Notes: generated by a model not told the origin, from the sequence alone. Positions 21,320 through 30,009 are shown, counted from the first letter of the stretch. The stretch: DNA of 37,674 nt from Gemmatimonadaceae bacterium (GCA_025358925.1 JANYHT010000038.1:1-37674), one strand, 5' to 3'. Made by a program: numbers and translations.

Positions 21320-22117
21320 TCAAAGCATCAAAGAGTTGCCATGCGCCGAGAGTGTTTCGGGGCAAGCCAATGAAGTTGTAAGAAGTATGTCGAAACTCTC
21401 GCCACCATCGTCGCGATATCGCACGGTGAGCAGCAGCGGGAAGCGAACTTCAAGCAGTCGGGACGGATGCGGCAGTACTATGTTTCCGCAGAACCGCCCG
21501 ACGTGATCGAACACATCGATCGTCGGTGCACCGTCGCGCGTGACGTTGCGCTGCGTCCACGTCCGTCCGAGCGTATCGAGGAAAGTCGCGTGCGTCGCAA
21601 ACCGTGGCTTTCGTCGTCCCACGGCCAGAGAGCTTATCACTCCGCTTAACTCGCGACGTTTTATGCCGGCCCGTTCAGCGTCCGCGAGCATCCGAGATCG
21701 CAGGGCCTTAGCGGAATCGCGCTCAAATAGACTCAGCTCAACCAGTGGAATACCTTCGGCCTAATGACACGAGAGAGTACCCGTTCTCCGCCCATCGCGA
21801 AATACGATATGCTGTGTCCGGAGCGGTCATCGCAATCATGCCGTTGGTTGATACTGCGAGCAATACTGGCAAGAAAGTTGTCCTCCGCTATCAAGTGGTT
21901 CTCGTGATTCCGCTTGGCGACAATAGCAGCAACTCCGTTCCCGGATCGAAGAGTGCCGCAACCGTACTGTCGTCGACGATCGTGGCGCTGCGCAATGTAG
22001 GCTGCTCGATATTCCTGAACTGCTGCACGATCACGATATCGGTCAGGTGCTTGACGGCGACTTGCCGTCGCTCACAGCCGCAAGGACGATAAGCAGAAGT
22101 ATGCGAGCAACACGCAT
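21320..22117 (-). pseudogene. Decayed secreted protein, 6-bladed beta-propeller-like
   Basis: Pieces of one protein appear in successive minus-strand frames. ATG 22117 opens a signal-like MRVARILLLIVLAAVSDG that stops after 24 codons. A shifted frame then gives IVIVQQFRNIEQPTL...VAALFDPGTELLLLSPSG. Another gives TAPDTAYRISRWAENGYSLV. The last frame runs from ERDSAKALRSRM to a C-terminal block DVFDHVGRFCGNIVLP...LLTVRYRDDGGE. The order and content resemble Gemmatimonadota secreted proteins that end in a WDVFD-type propeller strand. At least two or three frameshifts or stops break it. It lies 12 bases after the M20 peptidase stop on the same strand. Confidence 0.6.
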
Positions 22118-22129
22118 AGCGCCACCGCC

Positions 22130-23578
22130 CTACGGCGCCTTCCCCGCGACACGCACCAACGTCCGATATATCATCTCCGTGCCTCGGCGTAATGACTCGA
22201 TGCTCACGCGTTCATCGTTGCCGTGCATGCGTTTGAGTTCGTCGGCCGTGATGGCGTAAGGATAAATACCAAACACAGGAATACCGCGACTACGCCATGC
22301 GCCGGCATCCGTACCCGCCTGAAAGAGATACGGCGTCACTTTCGCGGTGGGATACGTCACTTTCGCTTCGCGCTCGAGCGCGATGTACAGCTCCGACGAC
22401 GTTGGCGATTCTGGAATCATCGTCGCGGCGGCCGCCGTCGCAGTAGGCGGAGCAGTGCCAGATGGTGGCGCAACCTTGACCTCGACGCGCGCATCGTTGA
22501 TCACGCGCGTTAACTCCGCAATCATGCTCGCGGCCGTCGTACCAGGGATCGTGCGGATGTTGAGCGTCGCATCAGCTGAGCCGGGAATGACATTGCTACG
22601 AAAACCTGCCGTGAGGAACACTGGGGCAATGGTATTCCGCATGATCGAGTGGAGCAGCGGATCCTTGCTGATCATTTTATCCGCAGCGTGCGCTTTCGCC
22701 GCCGTGCCGCTGACTAAGTCGCGAAAGTACTGTGACATCGGCGGCACACTCGTTTCTGCGAGCGTCGAAAAGAAACGTTTCGTGCTCGCGGTGAGTTGTA
22801 CGGCCGTCTCGTAGTCCGCGAGTTTCGCCATCGCTTTCGACAATACGAAAATCGCGTTATCAGGCTGCGGCATCGAACTGTGCGTGGAAGTTCCGCGCGC
22901 CGTAACGATGAGTTGCACCGACGATTTGTCGGCCGTAGAAATGCTGACGTATTTAGCACGGCCGTCATCGCCTTTGATGATCCAGCCGCCTTCATTCAGC
23001 GCAAACGCTGCGTCGATTTTCGCAAAGTGGTCGCGAGACAGCCACGATGTGTTAAACGGCGCACCTTCTTCATCGGCTTCAGCGAGGAAAATCAAATCAC
23101 GCGACAGCGGAATCTTCTTCTCCGCAATCATCAACGCGGCGCGTGCGAATACAGCCATGCCGCCTTTAAAATCAATGGCCCCGCGACCGTATACACTGCC
23201 GTCTTTAATCACGCCAGCGAATGGATCAACCGTCCACTTCTCGCGCTCAACGCCCACGACGTCGGCGTGCGCCGCTATTAACAAGGGCTTCTTTGATCCA
23301 TCACCGCGCAGTCGCGCAATAAAGTGCGACTTTCCCGCCACCGGGGTTGGAATGATATCCACTTCAAAACCAAGTGCTCTAAATCGCGGTGCGAGAAGCT
23401 CCGCAAGTTGCGCTTCATTACCCGGGGGATTGCTCGTGTTCACGCGAATGAGTTCGACCAGCAGCGCCGCCGTAGGGTCGAGCGGTGGGGTGCCTTGAGC
23501 CTGTGCGGAGGTCACCGACACCGACGCCAGCAACATGAGTCCGAACATCAGGTGCAAAAACGCGCGGATGTAGTGCAT
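22130..23578 (-). CDS. Secreted M20/M25/M40 zinc peptidase
   Basis: 482 residues from ATG 23578 (MHYIRAFLHLMFGLMLLASV), with a signal peptide ending near SAQAQG. Metal ligands are H104 in AAHADVV, D136 in GRGAIDFKGG and the Glu pair at 170-171 in AEADEEGAP. A dimerisation or lid domain begins at VQLIVTARGTSTHSS, and the final ligand lies in LFQAGTDAGAWRSRGIPVFG. M20 enzymes remove residues from peptides or hydrolyse acyl-amino acids. The 23-residue longer frame upstream has no signal and is rejected. It is divergent from the small secreted protein gene at 23726. Confidence 0.93.
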   Translation of the reverse strand: MHYIRAFLHLMFGLMLLASVSVTSAQAQGTPPLDPTAALLVELIRVNTSNPPGNEAQLAELLAPRFRALGFEVDIIPTPVAGKSHFIARLRGDGSKKPLLIAAHADVVGVEREKWTVDPFAGVIKDGSVYGRGAIDFKGGMAVFARAALMIAEKKIPLSRDLIFLAEADEEGAPFNTSWLSRDHFAKIDAAFALNEGGWIIKGDDGRAKYVSISTADKSSVQLIVTARGTSTHSSMPQPDNAIFVLSKAMAKLADYETAVQLTASTKRFFSTLAETSVPPMSQYFRDLVSGTAAKAHAADKMISKDPLLHSIMRNTIAPVFLTAGFRSNVIPGSADATLNIRTIPGTTAASMIAELTRVINDARVEVKVAPPSGTAPPTATAAAATMIPESPTSSELYIALEREAKVTYPTAKVTPYLFQAGTDAGAWRSRGIPVFGIYPYAITADELKRMHGNDERVSIESLRRGTEMIYRTLVRVAGKAP

Positions 23579-23725
23579 GGCGGTGTGGTGAGTGGGGCTC
23601 AGAGAGCGACGGGAAGGCGAGCACGATTGATCGCGCGGAACGTGCACACACCGCGACGTCTCGGCCAGCCCCTCAGGTTAAATACCGACTTGCGAAAGCC
23701 GAGCAGAATAGATTGCGTCCTTCAC

Positions 23726-24127
23726 ATGAACACTCTAAAAGCACTTCTGCTCTTGTCGTTCGCCGTTGTCGCCGCTCCCGTATCAGCGCACGCGCAAGCC
23801 CCGGCGCCCACGCCCGTGCCCACAATCACCGGCGAATGGAATGCCTCGATGAACACCCCGGGAGGCGCGCGCGCGTTCGGACTCGTCTTCAAAGTGGAGG
23901 GCGAACAACTCACCGGCACCGTGAAGCGCGACGCCGGCGACGTCCCGCTCGAAGGCACGGTCAAAGGAAAAACGGTGACGTTTAGCTATTCCGTCAACTA
24001 CAACGGCAACGCCTTGCTGCTCACGATGACGGCCACAGTGTCGGGCGATACGATGAAAGGCACCGTCAGCTTTGGTGGTCAAGCCGACGATGACTTCAAC
24101 GCGACACGTGCGGCGAAAACGCCGTAG
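23726..24127 (+). CDS. Small secreted beta-rich protein of unknown function
   Basis: 133 residues. A clear signal peptide (MNTLKALLLLSFAVVAAPVS, cleavage near AHAQA) precedes a Pro-rich linker. The remainder looks like a single beta-barrel or lipocalin-like domain with alternating strands: ITGEWNASMNTPGG, FGLVFKVEGEQLTGTVKR, VPLEGTVKGKTVTFSYSVNY, MTATVSGDTMKGTVSFGG. No catalytic motif is recognised. Similar short proteins are common in secretomes of related soil bacteria. The last 32 bases overlap the convergent DoxX-like gene. Confidence 0.8.
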   Translation: MNTLKALLLLSFAVVAAPVSAHAQAPAPTPVPTITGEWNASMNTPGGARAFGLVFKVEGEQLTGTVKRDAGDVPLEGTVKGKTVTFSYSVNYNGNALLLTMTATVSGDTMKGTVSFGGQADDDFNATRAAKTP

Positions 24128-24509
24128 TCGGCGTTCGACGCAGCAGAACGACTAAGATCGACAAGAAGACCGCGAGCACGAGTGTCGTTGGCGAACCGAG
24201 ACCCTCGACGCTCGTGTGGGAGTACAACGCGCCGGTGAGGTCTGCGGCCAATCCCGCGTATGCCCACTCGCGAAGTCGGGGCGAATTCGGCACCCAAAGC
24301 GCGATGACGGCTGAGATTTTTGCGAGGGTTAATGGTCGGAGGAGGTAGCCCGGAATGCCGAGCGTCGCCATCGATTGAAGGACGTCGGAACTTCCCGCGA
24401 ACTCGAATGCCGCAGACAGGATTAGCAGCGCGCTGAGGATAACCGTGGCGGCAATGCCGATTTGGGCGCGGCGGCGACGAAGAGAAGCAAACGCAGATGG
24501 CGCGGTCAT
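24096..24509 (-). CDS. DoxX-like membrane protein
   Basis: 137 residues with four hydrophobic helices: [20 protein letters not shown], the [20 protein letters not shown] region, [20 protein letters not shown], and [14 protein letters not shown]. This matches the DoxX/DUF4260-like four-helix membrane fold, including the GIPGYLL and LREWAYAGL blocks. Members are linked to redox or oxidative stress in some bacteria. It is divergent from an HxlR regulator with a 96-base gap holding a 29-base palindrome, an arrangement that suggests direct regulation. Confidence 0.85.
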   Translation of the reverse strand: MTAPSAFASLRRRRAQIGIAATVILSALLILSAAFEFAGSSDVLQSMATLGIPGYLLRPLTLAKISAVIALWVPNSPRLREWAYAGLAADLTGALYSHTSVEGLGSPTTLVLAVFLSILVVLLRRTPTTAFSPHVSR

Positions 24510-24536
24510 AAAGTCCTTGAGGTAGGCGGTGAAAGC

Positions 24537-24565
24537 GTACTAGGTTACGATTCGGAACCAAGTAC
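24537..24565. promoter_or_regulatory. 29-bp palindrome, candidate HxlR operator
   Basis: The arms GTACT-A-GGTT-A-CGA and TCG-G-AACC-A-AGTAC surround one central T. 12 of 14 arm pairs are complementary. It lies 27 bases upstream of the DoxX start and 40 bases upstream of the HxlR start. HxlR/DUF24 regulators such as YodB bind dyads with TACT...AGTA outer halves, which this site contains. It is placed to repress both divergent genes. Confidence 0.65.
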
Positions 24566-24605
24566 ACGATTGCGACCAGCTACCCACAGCTCAAGGCGCA
24601 CATTT

Positions 24606-25049
24606 ATGAGCCCAACGCACATCCATGTGCCTCCCGTTAGCGATACATCAGTCCGCGACACTGCCTACCCGTCGACAGCAGAGCGCCAAGATCCCGCCAA
24701 ATGCACCGCAGTGCGCGACGCCATGCAGCGTATCGGCGAAAAGTGGACCATCCTCGTGGTGGGGACACTCGGCGCGGGAGCAATGCGTTTTAGCGGTTTG
24801 AAGCGGGCCGTCGAAGGCATTTCGCAACGCATGTTGACGCTCACGCTTCGTGATCTCGAGCGTGACGGGTTGGTCACCCGCACCGTCTATCCCACCGTGC
24901 CTCCGCAGGTCGAATACGCGCTGACACCGCTGGGACAATCGTTATTTGAGCCCATGATGAGCATCGCGCGTTGGGCCGATCAGCATCGGGACAGCGTGGA
25001 GTCGGCACGCGCAACGTATGACGGCGCACGGAAAGCCGACGCGCGTTAG
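24606..25049 (+). CDS. HxlR-family winged-helix transcriptional regulator
   Basis: 147 residues from ATG 24606. The HxlR domain is complete: [20 protein letters not shown] with the conserved N-terminal Cys (C33) that serves as a redox sensor in several relatives, [33 protein letters not shown] as the helix-turn-helix, and the wing [17 protein letters not shown]. The extra N-terminal 30 residues are not conserved-looking. It most likely controls the divergent DoxX-like gene and itself through the palindrome between them. The longer open frame into the DoxX gene is rejected. Confidence 0.92.
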   Translation: MSPTHIHVPPVSDTSVRDTAYPSTAERQDPAKCTAVRDAMQRIGEKWTILVVGTLGAGAMRFSGLKRAVEGISQRMLTLTLRDLERDGLVTRTVYPTVPPQVEYALTPLGQSLFEPMMSIARWADQHRDSVESARATYDGARKADAR

Positions 25050-25143
25050 GTTCGCACCACAGCGTACCGTCGAGGCTCTGCGTTTGATGGTTAGCAGCTG
25101 CGGAACTGCGGCTTGGACGCGCAACTACGGAGGAATTCTGAAC

Positions 25144-25809
25144 ATGGTTCGAGATCGACGGCTCGCCGTTGTGTTGCTCGCGAGTACAGCGCTCGTTGGA
25201 TGCGCATCGGCACAACATGGTACGAGTGCGGCCGCGCCAGGCGCGCCCACCGTACTGTCACAGGCGGAGTTGCGCAAAGCACCTTCACCAACGGCGGCAA
25301 AAGCGTCGCCCGCCGACGTTGAATTTTTTCAAGGCATGATTCCACATCATGCCCAGGCCGTTCTCATTGCGGGATGGGCAGCGTCACACGGCGCGCGCAA
25401 CGACGTACGCATTTTGTGCGAGCGCATTGTCGTCGGACAACGCGACGAGATCGGCCTCATGCAGTACTGGCTGCGCTCGCACGGTGAAGAGGTCCCACCT
25501 GCCAACAAGATGACCATGAAAATGAAGATGAACGGCATGGTCATGGAGATGTCGATGCCCGGTATGCTCAACGATGCACAACTCGCGGCGTTGGACAAGT
25601 CGCGCGGCTCAGAGTTTGATCGACTGTTTCTCACCGCGATGATCGCGCACCATGAAGGTGCCGTCTCCATGGTGAATGAGTTGCTCGGCTCACACAATCC
25701 GGCCAATGACGATCTCGTGTACAAAATGGCATCCGATGTCTACGCTGATCAGACCACGGAAATCGAACGCATGTCAAAGATGCTGCAAACCGTTCCTGTC
25801 GCGCGCTGA
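25144..25809 (+). CDS. DUF305 family lipoprotein
   Basis: 221 residues starting at ATG 25144 after a strong GGAGGA Shine-Dalgarno. The lipobox is ALVGCAS. Two DUF305 modules carry the paired histidine motifs FFQGMIPHHAQAVLIAGWA and FLTAMIAHHEGAVSMVNELL, with DVRILCERIVVGQRDEI and ADQTTEIERM as the following helices. A Met-rich segment lies between them (KMTMKMKMNGMVMEMSMPGM). The His and Met residues suggest metal (copper) binding, an inference from composition. The LVIVD protein gene follows after 41 bases on the same strand, so an operon is likely. Confidence 0.92.
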   Translation: MVRDRRLAVVLLASTALVGCASAQHGTSAAAPGAPTVLSQAELRKAPSPTAAKASPADVEFFQGMIPHHAQAVLIAGWAASHGARNDVRILCERIVVGQRDEIGLMQYWLRSHGEEVPPANKMTMKMKMNGMVMEMSMPGMLNDAQLAALDKSRGSEFDRLFLTAMIAHHEGAVSMVNELLGSHNPANDDLVYKMASDVYADQTTEIERMSKMLQTVPVAR

Positions 25810-25850
25810 ACTCCACGAATTTTCAATCTTCTCCTTTCAACCGCCGACCC

Positions 25851-27773
25851 GTGAAATTCACCAAACTGTTGTCGATCCCGCTTGCTGTTGGAGTTCTGTA
25901 TTCTGCTGCGTGTGCCATGAACTCGTCGACGTCATCGGGTCCTGCCGCATCGTCGAGTGGTGCAGGCGCGATGAATATGTCCACGACGCCGCCGAGCCCC
26001 GATCCGCGTGTTGGTTTGCGCCCGGGCATCATGACGCAGTATTCGAAGGACAGCACCAAGCGTATCATGGTCAAGCCCGCCGCTGAAGCGTCGTGGAACA
26101 TGCGCTTGCTCGCCAATCGTCCGCCCGCCGAGCCGTTCGTTGGTGTCACGCATTCTGATTTGGGCTTTCGTGGGCACTACGCCATTCAAGGCAATTACGA
26201 TGGCTATCAAGTGTGGGACATTTCCAATCCGCGCTCGCCAACGTTGTACGACGAATACGTCTGCCGTGGTTCGCAGAGCGACGTTTCAGTATACCAGAAC
26301 CTGATTTTTGTGTCGGGTGAATCGGTGTCGGGCCGTTTGGATTGTGGCACACAGGGCGTACCCGATTCCGTCAGCAAAGAACGCTTTCGCGGCATTCGTA
26401 TTTTCGATGCGACAGATCTCAAGCATCCGAAGTACATCGCGAGTGTGCAGACGTGTCGTGGTTCGCACACGCACACCGTAGTGGAGGATCCGAAGGATAA
26501 GGCCAACGTGTACGTGTACATCTCTGGCTCGTCCGGCGTGCGTCCTGAGTCTGAACTGGCGGGCTGCATCGATCTCGCGCCGGACGTTGATCCGCGTGGC
26601 GAGCAGTTCCGCATTGAAGTCATTCAGGTACCACTCGCCCATCCTGAACAGGCAAAGGTTATTGCGAAGCCGGGCATTTTGGCCGCACTCGGTGTTGCAC
26701 CGCGTAATGTCGGACGCACAGCATCGGACTCGGCGGATCGTGCAGCGCAAGCGGCTGCGCGCGGTGGAGCAGGTCGTGCCGGTGGCGCGTCGGCTGGTCG
26801 TGGTGGTACAGCGGCGGGTCGCGGGCCTGCCCGCGTTCCGACGGGACCGGTGCAGTGCCATGACATCACGGTGTATCCGGCGGTCGGTTTGGCCGGTGGC
26901 GCGTGTGGCGGTTACGGCTTGCTGCTCGACATCAGCGACGTAAAAAATCCGAAGCGCATTTTTGCGGCGGCCGATTCGAATATGTCGTTCTGGCATTCTG
27001 CGACGTTCAGCAACGATGGCAAGAAGATCTTGTTCAGCGATGAATGGGGCGGTGGTTCAGCGCCGCGTTGCCGTTCGACGGACAAGTACGAGTGGGGTGC
27101 AGATGCGCTGTTCACCATCGAAAACGGTAAGGAAGTTTTTAAGAGCTATTACAAGATGCCGGCTGCGCAAACGTCGATGGAAAATTGCGTTGCGCACAAC
27201 GGATCGCTGGTGCCGATCCCGGGTCGCGACGTCATGATTCAGGCGTGGTATCAGGGTGGCGTGTCGTTGATGGATTGGACCGACGTCTCGCATCCGAAAG
27301 AGATTGCGTTTTTTGATCGTGGCCCGATCGATACGGTGTCGGCTGGTGCCAACGGTGGATCGTGGTCGATCTACTGGTACAACGGCTACATGTACAGTTC
27401 GGAAATTGGTCGCGGACTTGACGTGTTCGAACTGTTGCCGAGCGGATTCATTACGCAGCACGAGCTGGATGCCGCGAAAACGGTACACTACGATTATTTG
27501 AACGTGCAGGGTCAGCAGAAGATGGTATGGCCGGCCACGTTCGTGCTCGCGCGTGCGTACGTCGATCAACTGCAGCGGAGCAACGGTCTGACGAGTGCGC
27601 GTGTGACATCGCTCATGTCTGAGATCGATGCGGCAGAAAAAGTGAAAGGCGGTGCGAGAAAGACCGCGCTGACGTCGTTGGCGACAAAGCTTGATGGCGA
27701 AGCGGGCAGTTCGTCGAGTGCGGCGAAAGTGCGTATGCTGTCGGCGACGATCAAGGAGCTGGCGGGGATGTAG
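25851..27773 (+). CDS. LVIVD-repeat secreted beta-propeller protein
   Basis: 640 residues from a GTG start. The signal is MKFTKLLSIPLAVGVLYSAACA, with a possible lipid-modified Cys. LVIVD-type propeller repeats follow: DGYQVWDISNPRSPTLYDEY, GIRIFDATDLKHPKYIASVQ, GLLLDISDVKNPKRIF, GVSLMDWTDVSHPKEIAFFD, GLDVFELLPSG. A Gly/Ala/Arg-rich insertion (about 300-330, GGAGRAGGASAGRGG) interrupts the propeller. The C-terminal 80 residues are helical. The exact function is unknown; it is probably a cell-surface or periplasmic partner of the DUF305 protein encoded just upstream. A strong terminator follows. Confidence 0.88.
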   Translation: MKFTKLLSIPLAVGVLYSAACAMNSSTSSGPAASSSGAGAMNMSTTPPSPDPRVGLRPGIMTQYSKDSTKRIMVKPAAEASWNMRLLANRPPAEPFVGVTHSDLGFRGHYAIQGNYDGYQVWDISNPRSPTLYDEYVCRGSQSDVSVYQNLIFVSGESVSGRLDCGTQGVPDSVSKERFRGIRIFDATDLKHPKYIASVQTCRGSHTHTVVEDPKDKANVYVYISGSSGVRPESELAGCIDLAPDVDPRGEQFRIEVIQVPLAHPEQAKVIAKPGILAALGVAPRNVGRTASDSADRAAQAAARGGAGRAGGASAGRGGTAAGRGPARVPTGPVQCHDITVYPAVGLAGGACGGYGLLLDISDVKNPKRIFAAADSNMSFWHSATFSNDGKKILFSDEWGGGSAPRCRSTDKYEWGADALFTIENGKEVFKSYYKMPAAQTSMENCVAHNGSLVPIPGRDVMIQAWYQGGVSLMDWTDVSHPKEIAFFDRGPIDTVSAGANGGSWSIYWYNGYMYSSEIGRGLDVFELLPSGFITQHELDAAKTVHYDYLNVQGQQKMVWPATFVLARAYVDQLQRSNGLTSARVTSLMSEIDAAEKVKGGARKTALTSLATKLDGEAGSSSSAAKVRMLSATIKELAGM

Positions 27774-27801
27774 TCGCACAGTTGATCGATTCTGATCGAG
27801 T

Positions 27802-27839
27802 AAAGGCGGTGGGGCATCGACGATGCCTCACCGCCTTTT
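27802..27839 (+). terminator. Strong rho-independent terminator
   Basis: AAAGGCGGTGGGGCATCG pairs with CGATGCCTCACCGCCTTT: about 17 pairs including one G-U, a tiny loop, and TTTT at 27836-27839. It ends the DUF305-LVIVD transcription unit and insulates the following gene. Confidence 0.9.
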
Positions 27840-27856
27840 GCGTGAATGTGTGCAGA

Positions 27857-28003
27857 AACTAAGGAAATCGCTGGTATTAACACTTTATAAGCGCAATTAT
27901 CTTAGTTTTTGATTGCTAGCGTCGTCACACCGATGCAGAAGCGACTGTGCGTATAACTAAGATATTTGTCTGTATAATATATTTATGATGGCAAAAATCT
28001 TAG
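27857..28003 (+). promoter_or_regulatory. Repeated CTTAG/CTAAG operator-like sites upstream of the AbiEi-HipA fusion
   Basis: Four related sites lie in this AT-rich stretch: AACTAAG (27857-27863), TATCTTAGTT (27898-27907), AACTAAGATA (27955-27964) and ATCTTAG (27997-28003). The second and third are perfect 10-base reverse complements of each other, 47 bases apart. The third lies just upstream of the -10 hexamer, inside the promoter spacer, where a bound protein would block polymerase. This fits autoregulation by a toxin-antitoxin system (AbiEi and HipB antitoxins bind promoter inverted repeats). Confidence 0.6.
27973..27978 (+). promoter_or_regulatory. Consensus -10 box; transcript likely leaderless
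   Basis: TATAAT is an exact consensus -10, with only a weak -35 (GTGCGT) 17 bases upstream. A start site 6-9 bases downstream falls at 27984-27987, on the first ATG of the fusion gene (27985), so the mRNA would have almost no leader. No Shine-Dalgarno precedes that ATG. Confidence 0.6.
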
Positions 28004-30009
28004 AATATGGTAAGTTTAAGAATATGATATTTATCGCCGACAACCCGCGATCCGCGAATGCCTTGTACGCGTCGACGCACGCTGGGGCGACAAAACGCCT
28101 CGCGCACGGCATCTATACCGACGACTTCATAACCGATCCAGCCGACATCATCCGCGCCAATCTGCTGGCGATTATCGCTCGATTGCTTCCGACCTGCTAT
28201 TTGTCGTATAGCACCGCAGCCGTGCTGGACGCGGTTCCAATGCGCGGCGCTGCACCAAACGACGACGCTATTGTCTTCGCCTCAGACCGAAGCGCGACTC
28301 GACGCACCCTGCGGCTGCCAGGCGTCAAGATCGTCCGCTTGGCCGCGTTGCCGTCCGCCGAAACCGATGTGATGGACGCGCCGACACGCGTTGCGTCCGC
28401 CCTTCGCGACCCGCCAACGGTTGCGCGCATACGGGTTTCGGGTCGACTACAGAATGTCCTCGAGTGTTTGTCGAAAGTGCGCCTACATCCCGAAGCAACA
28501 CTCCCAGACTACCACGTGCGCGAGTTGATAGCTGCGTTAGGGGCGGCGGACCGAGAGCGCGCAGAAGATTTCGCGCAACGCACCGATATGATGGTCGAAT
28601 TCCGCCGCTTTCGTGCGCTCGTTCGAAGTACCTCCGACATCGCCACGGTACGACTTCGCTCGACGGAAACGTTTGACGTGCACTTTTACGACTGGCGCGT
28701 TGGACGCCTCACGGCGCTCAGCAACGAAGAGTTCGCGTTCGTGTACGACGACACGTGGATGTTTCCGTTGAGCCGACAGCTCCCAGTCCACAAGAATGCG
28801 AGTGGTTCGCGCGAAGTCTATCGTAAGCGCGGGATGCCGACATTTTTTGAGAATTTTCTCCCAGAAGGTTGGACGCGAAACTGGTTGGCGCGCACGCATC
28901 ATCTCGATACTGATGATGAGCTTGGCCTCCTCACTACGACGCGCAAATATCTTTCCAACGTGACGCTGCGTCCACTCGGCATTCCGCGTAACGAGTTCCG
29001 TTTCGATACGCTAACGGTTCGACTCGGCGACCTCGCTGAGCCAGCCGCACGCAACAGTGATCTATTGGCCGTCCGCAACATGATTGACGAGACGATCGAC
29101 ACAAGCGCGCTGTGGCTCGCCATGCGCGATCGCGGTGGCGTCCGTATTTCTGGAGTGCAGCCCAAGTTGCCAGTTTCGTTGACGGTCGGTGCGCATGCAG
29201 GCGCGACGCCACGACTCGGCCTCGGAGATTTGCGACATCCCTGCTCCCACATTCTCAAATTCCAATCTCGCGAGTATCCACAATTCGTCGAGAATGAGTG
29301 GGCGACGATGGAACTGGCACACCGTGTGGGACTCGATGTACCAGCAGTTCGCATGGTCGATCTACGGCGCAAGCGTACGGATGCTCCCACGCGTGCGTTA
29401 CTCGTCGAACGATTCGACATTCCAGGCACCAACGCGCTGGCAATCGGCGGTGCTGATCTCCCGCTGATGTGGCATGAAGATGCGTGTTCGCTGCTCGGAC
29501 GCAAACGACAGGAGAAGTATGACGTGTCCATTGAAGATGTGGCCGACGCGTTGCAAATGGCCGGGCTAGTGGTTGACGACATGTGGAAATTCTTGTCCCA
29601 TGTGGTGTTTGCATGGATCACGGGCAATGGGGATCTACATGCAAAGAACTTCTCGGTCGCGCGCATTTTTGCGGCGAGCGCGACGGGAGGAGCCCCGTCC
29701 GTGCAGCACGTCTCGTACACGCCGCTCTATGACTTGCTCAACACGGGCTTGGCGATCACTGAAGATGCGTTCGCGTTGCGATTAAACGGAAAGTCATCAC
29801 GCATTGCTATGAAAGATTTTGAACGGCTCGCAACCCGGTGGAACGGCGCAGTTGATGAAACACAGGCGCTCGTACACCGTCTTGCAAGTGCCGTGCATGA
29901 GCAACTCAACGACGTCATCGCTCACTCACTGCTCGAACCGACACGCGCTGGACAGTACCGCACGATCGTTTCCGCGCGACTCGCCGGATTGGATCGACGT
30001 CGTCGTTAA
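27985..30009 (+). CDS. AbiEi-like antitoxin region fused to a HipA-type kinase
   Basis: 674 residues. The first ~200 resemble AbiEi antitoxins: THAGATKRLAHGIYTDDF (end of a winged helix), DIIRANLLAIIARLLPTCYL, SYSTAAVLDAVPM, then a strand-rich part. A HipA N-subdomain follows (FDVHFYDWRVGRLTALSNEE, PLSRQLPVHK, FFENFLPEGWTRNWLA). The kinase core is complete: Ser loop RISGVQPKLPVSL (S389), ATP lysine K425 in HILKFQ, VENEWATMELAHRVGLDVP, LLVERFDI, catalytic GNGDLHAKNFS (D550, N555), metal D583 in PLYDLLNT. HipA kinases inhibit growth by phosphorylating targets such as GltX. No separate hipB or AbiEii gene is adjacent, so antitoxin and toxin may be one chain. M14 (28024) is an alternative start. 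Surrounding AT-rich DNA suggests transfer. Confidence 0.85.
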   Translation: MMAKILEYGKFKNMIFIADNPRSANALYASTHAGATKRLAHGIYTDDFITDPADIIRANLLAIIARLLPTCYLSYSTAAVLDAVPMRGAAPNDDAIVFASDRSATRRTLRLPGVKIVRLAALPSAETDVMDAPTRVASALRDPPTVARIRVSGRLQNVLECLSKVRLHPEATLPDYHVRELIAALGAADRERAEDFAQRTDMMVEFRRFRALVRSTSDIATVRLRSTETFDVHFYDWRVGRLTALSNEEFAFVYDDTWMFPLSRQLPVHKNASGSREVYRKRGMPTFFENFLPEGWTRNWLARTHHLDTDDELGLLTTTRKYLSNVTLRPLGIPRNEFRFDTLTVRLGDLAEPAARNSDLLAVRNMIDETIDTSALWLAMRDRGGVRISGVQPKLPVSLTVGAHAGATPRLGLGDLRHPCSHILKFQSREYPQFVENEWATMELAHRVGLDVPAVRMVDLRRKRTDAPTRALLVERFDIPGTNALAIGGADLPLMWHEDACSLLGRKRQEKYDVSIEDVADALQMAGLVVDDMWKFLSHVVFAWITGNGDLHAKNFSVARIFAASATGGAPSVQHVSYTPLYDLLNTGLAITEDAFALRLNGKSSRIAMKDFERLATRWNGAVDETQALVHRLASAVHEQLNDVIAHSLLEPTRAGQYRTIVSARLAGLDRRRR

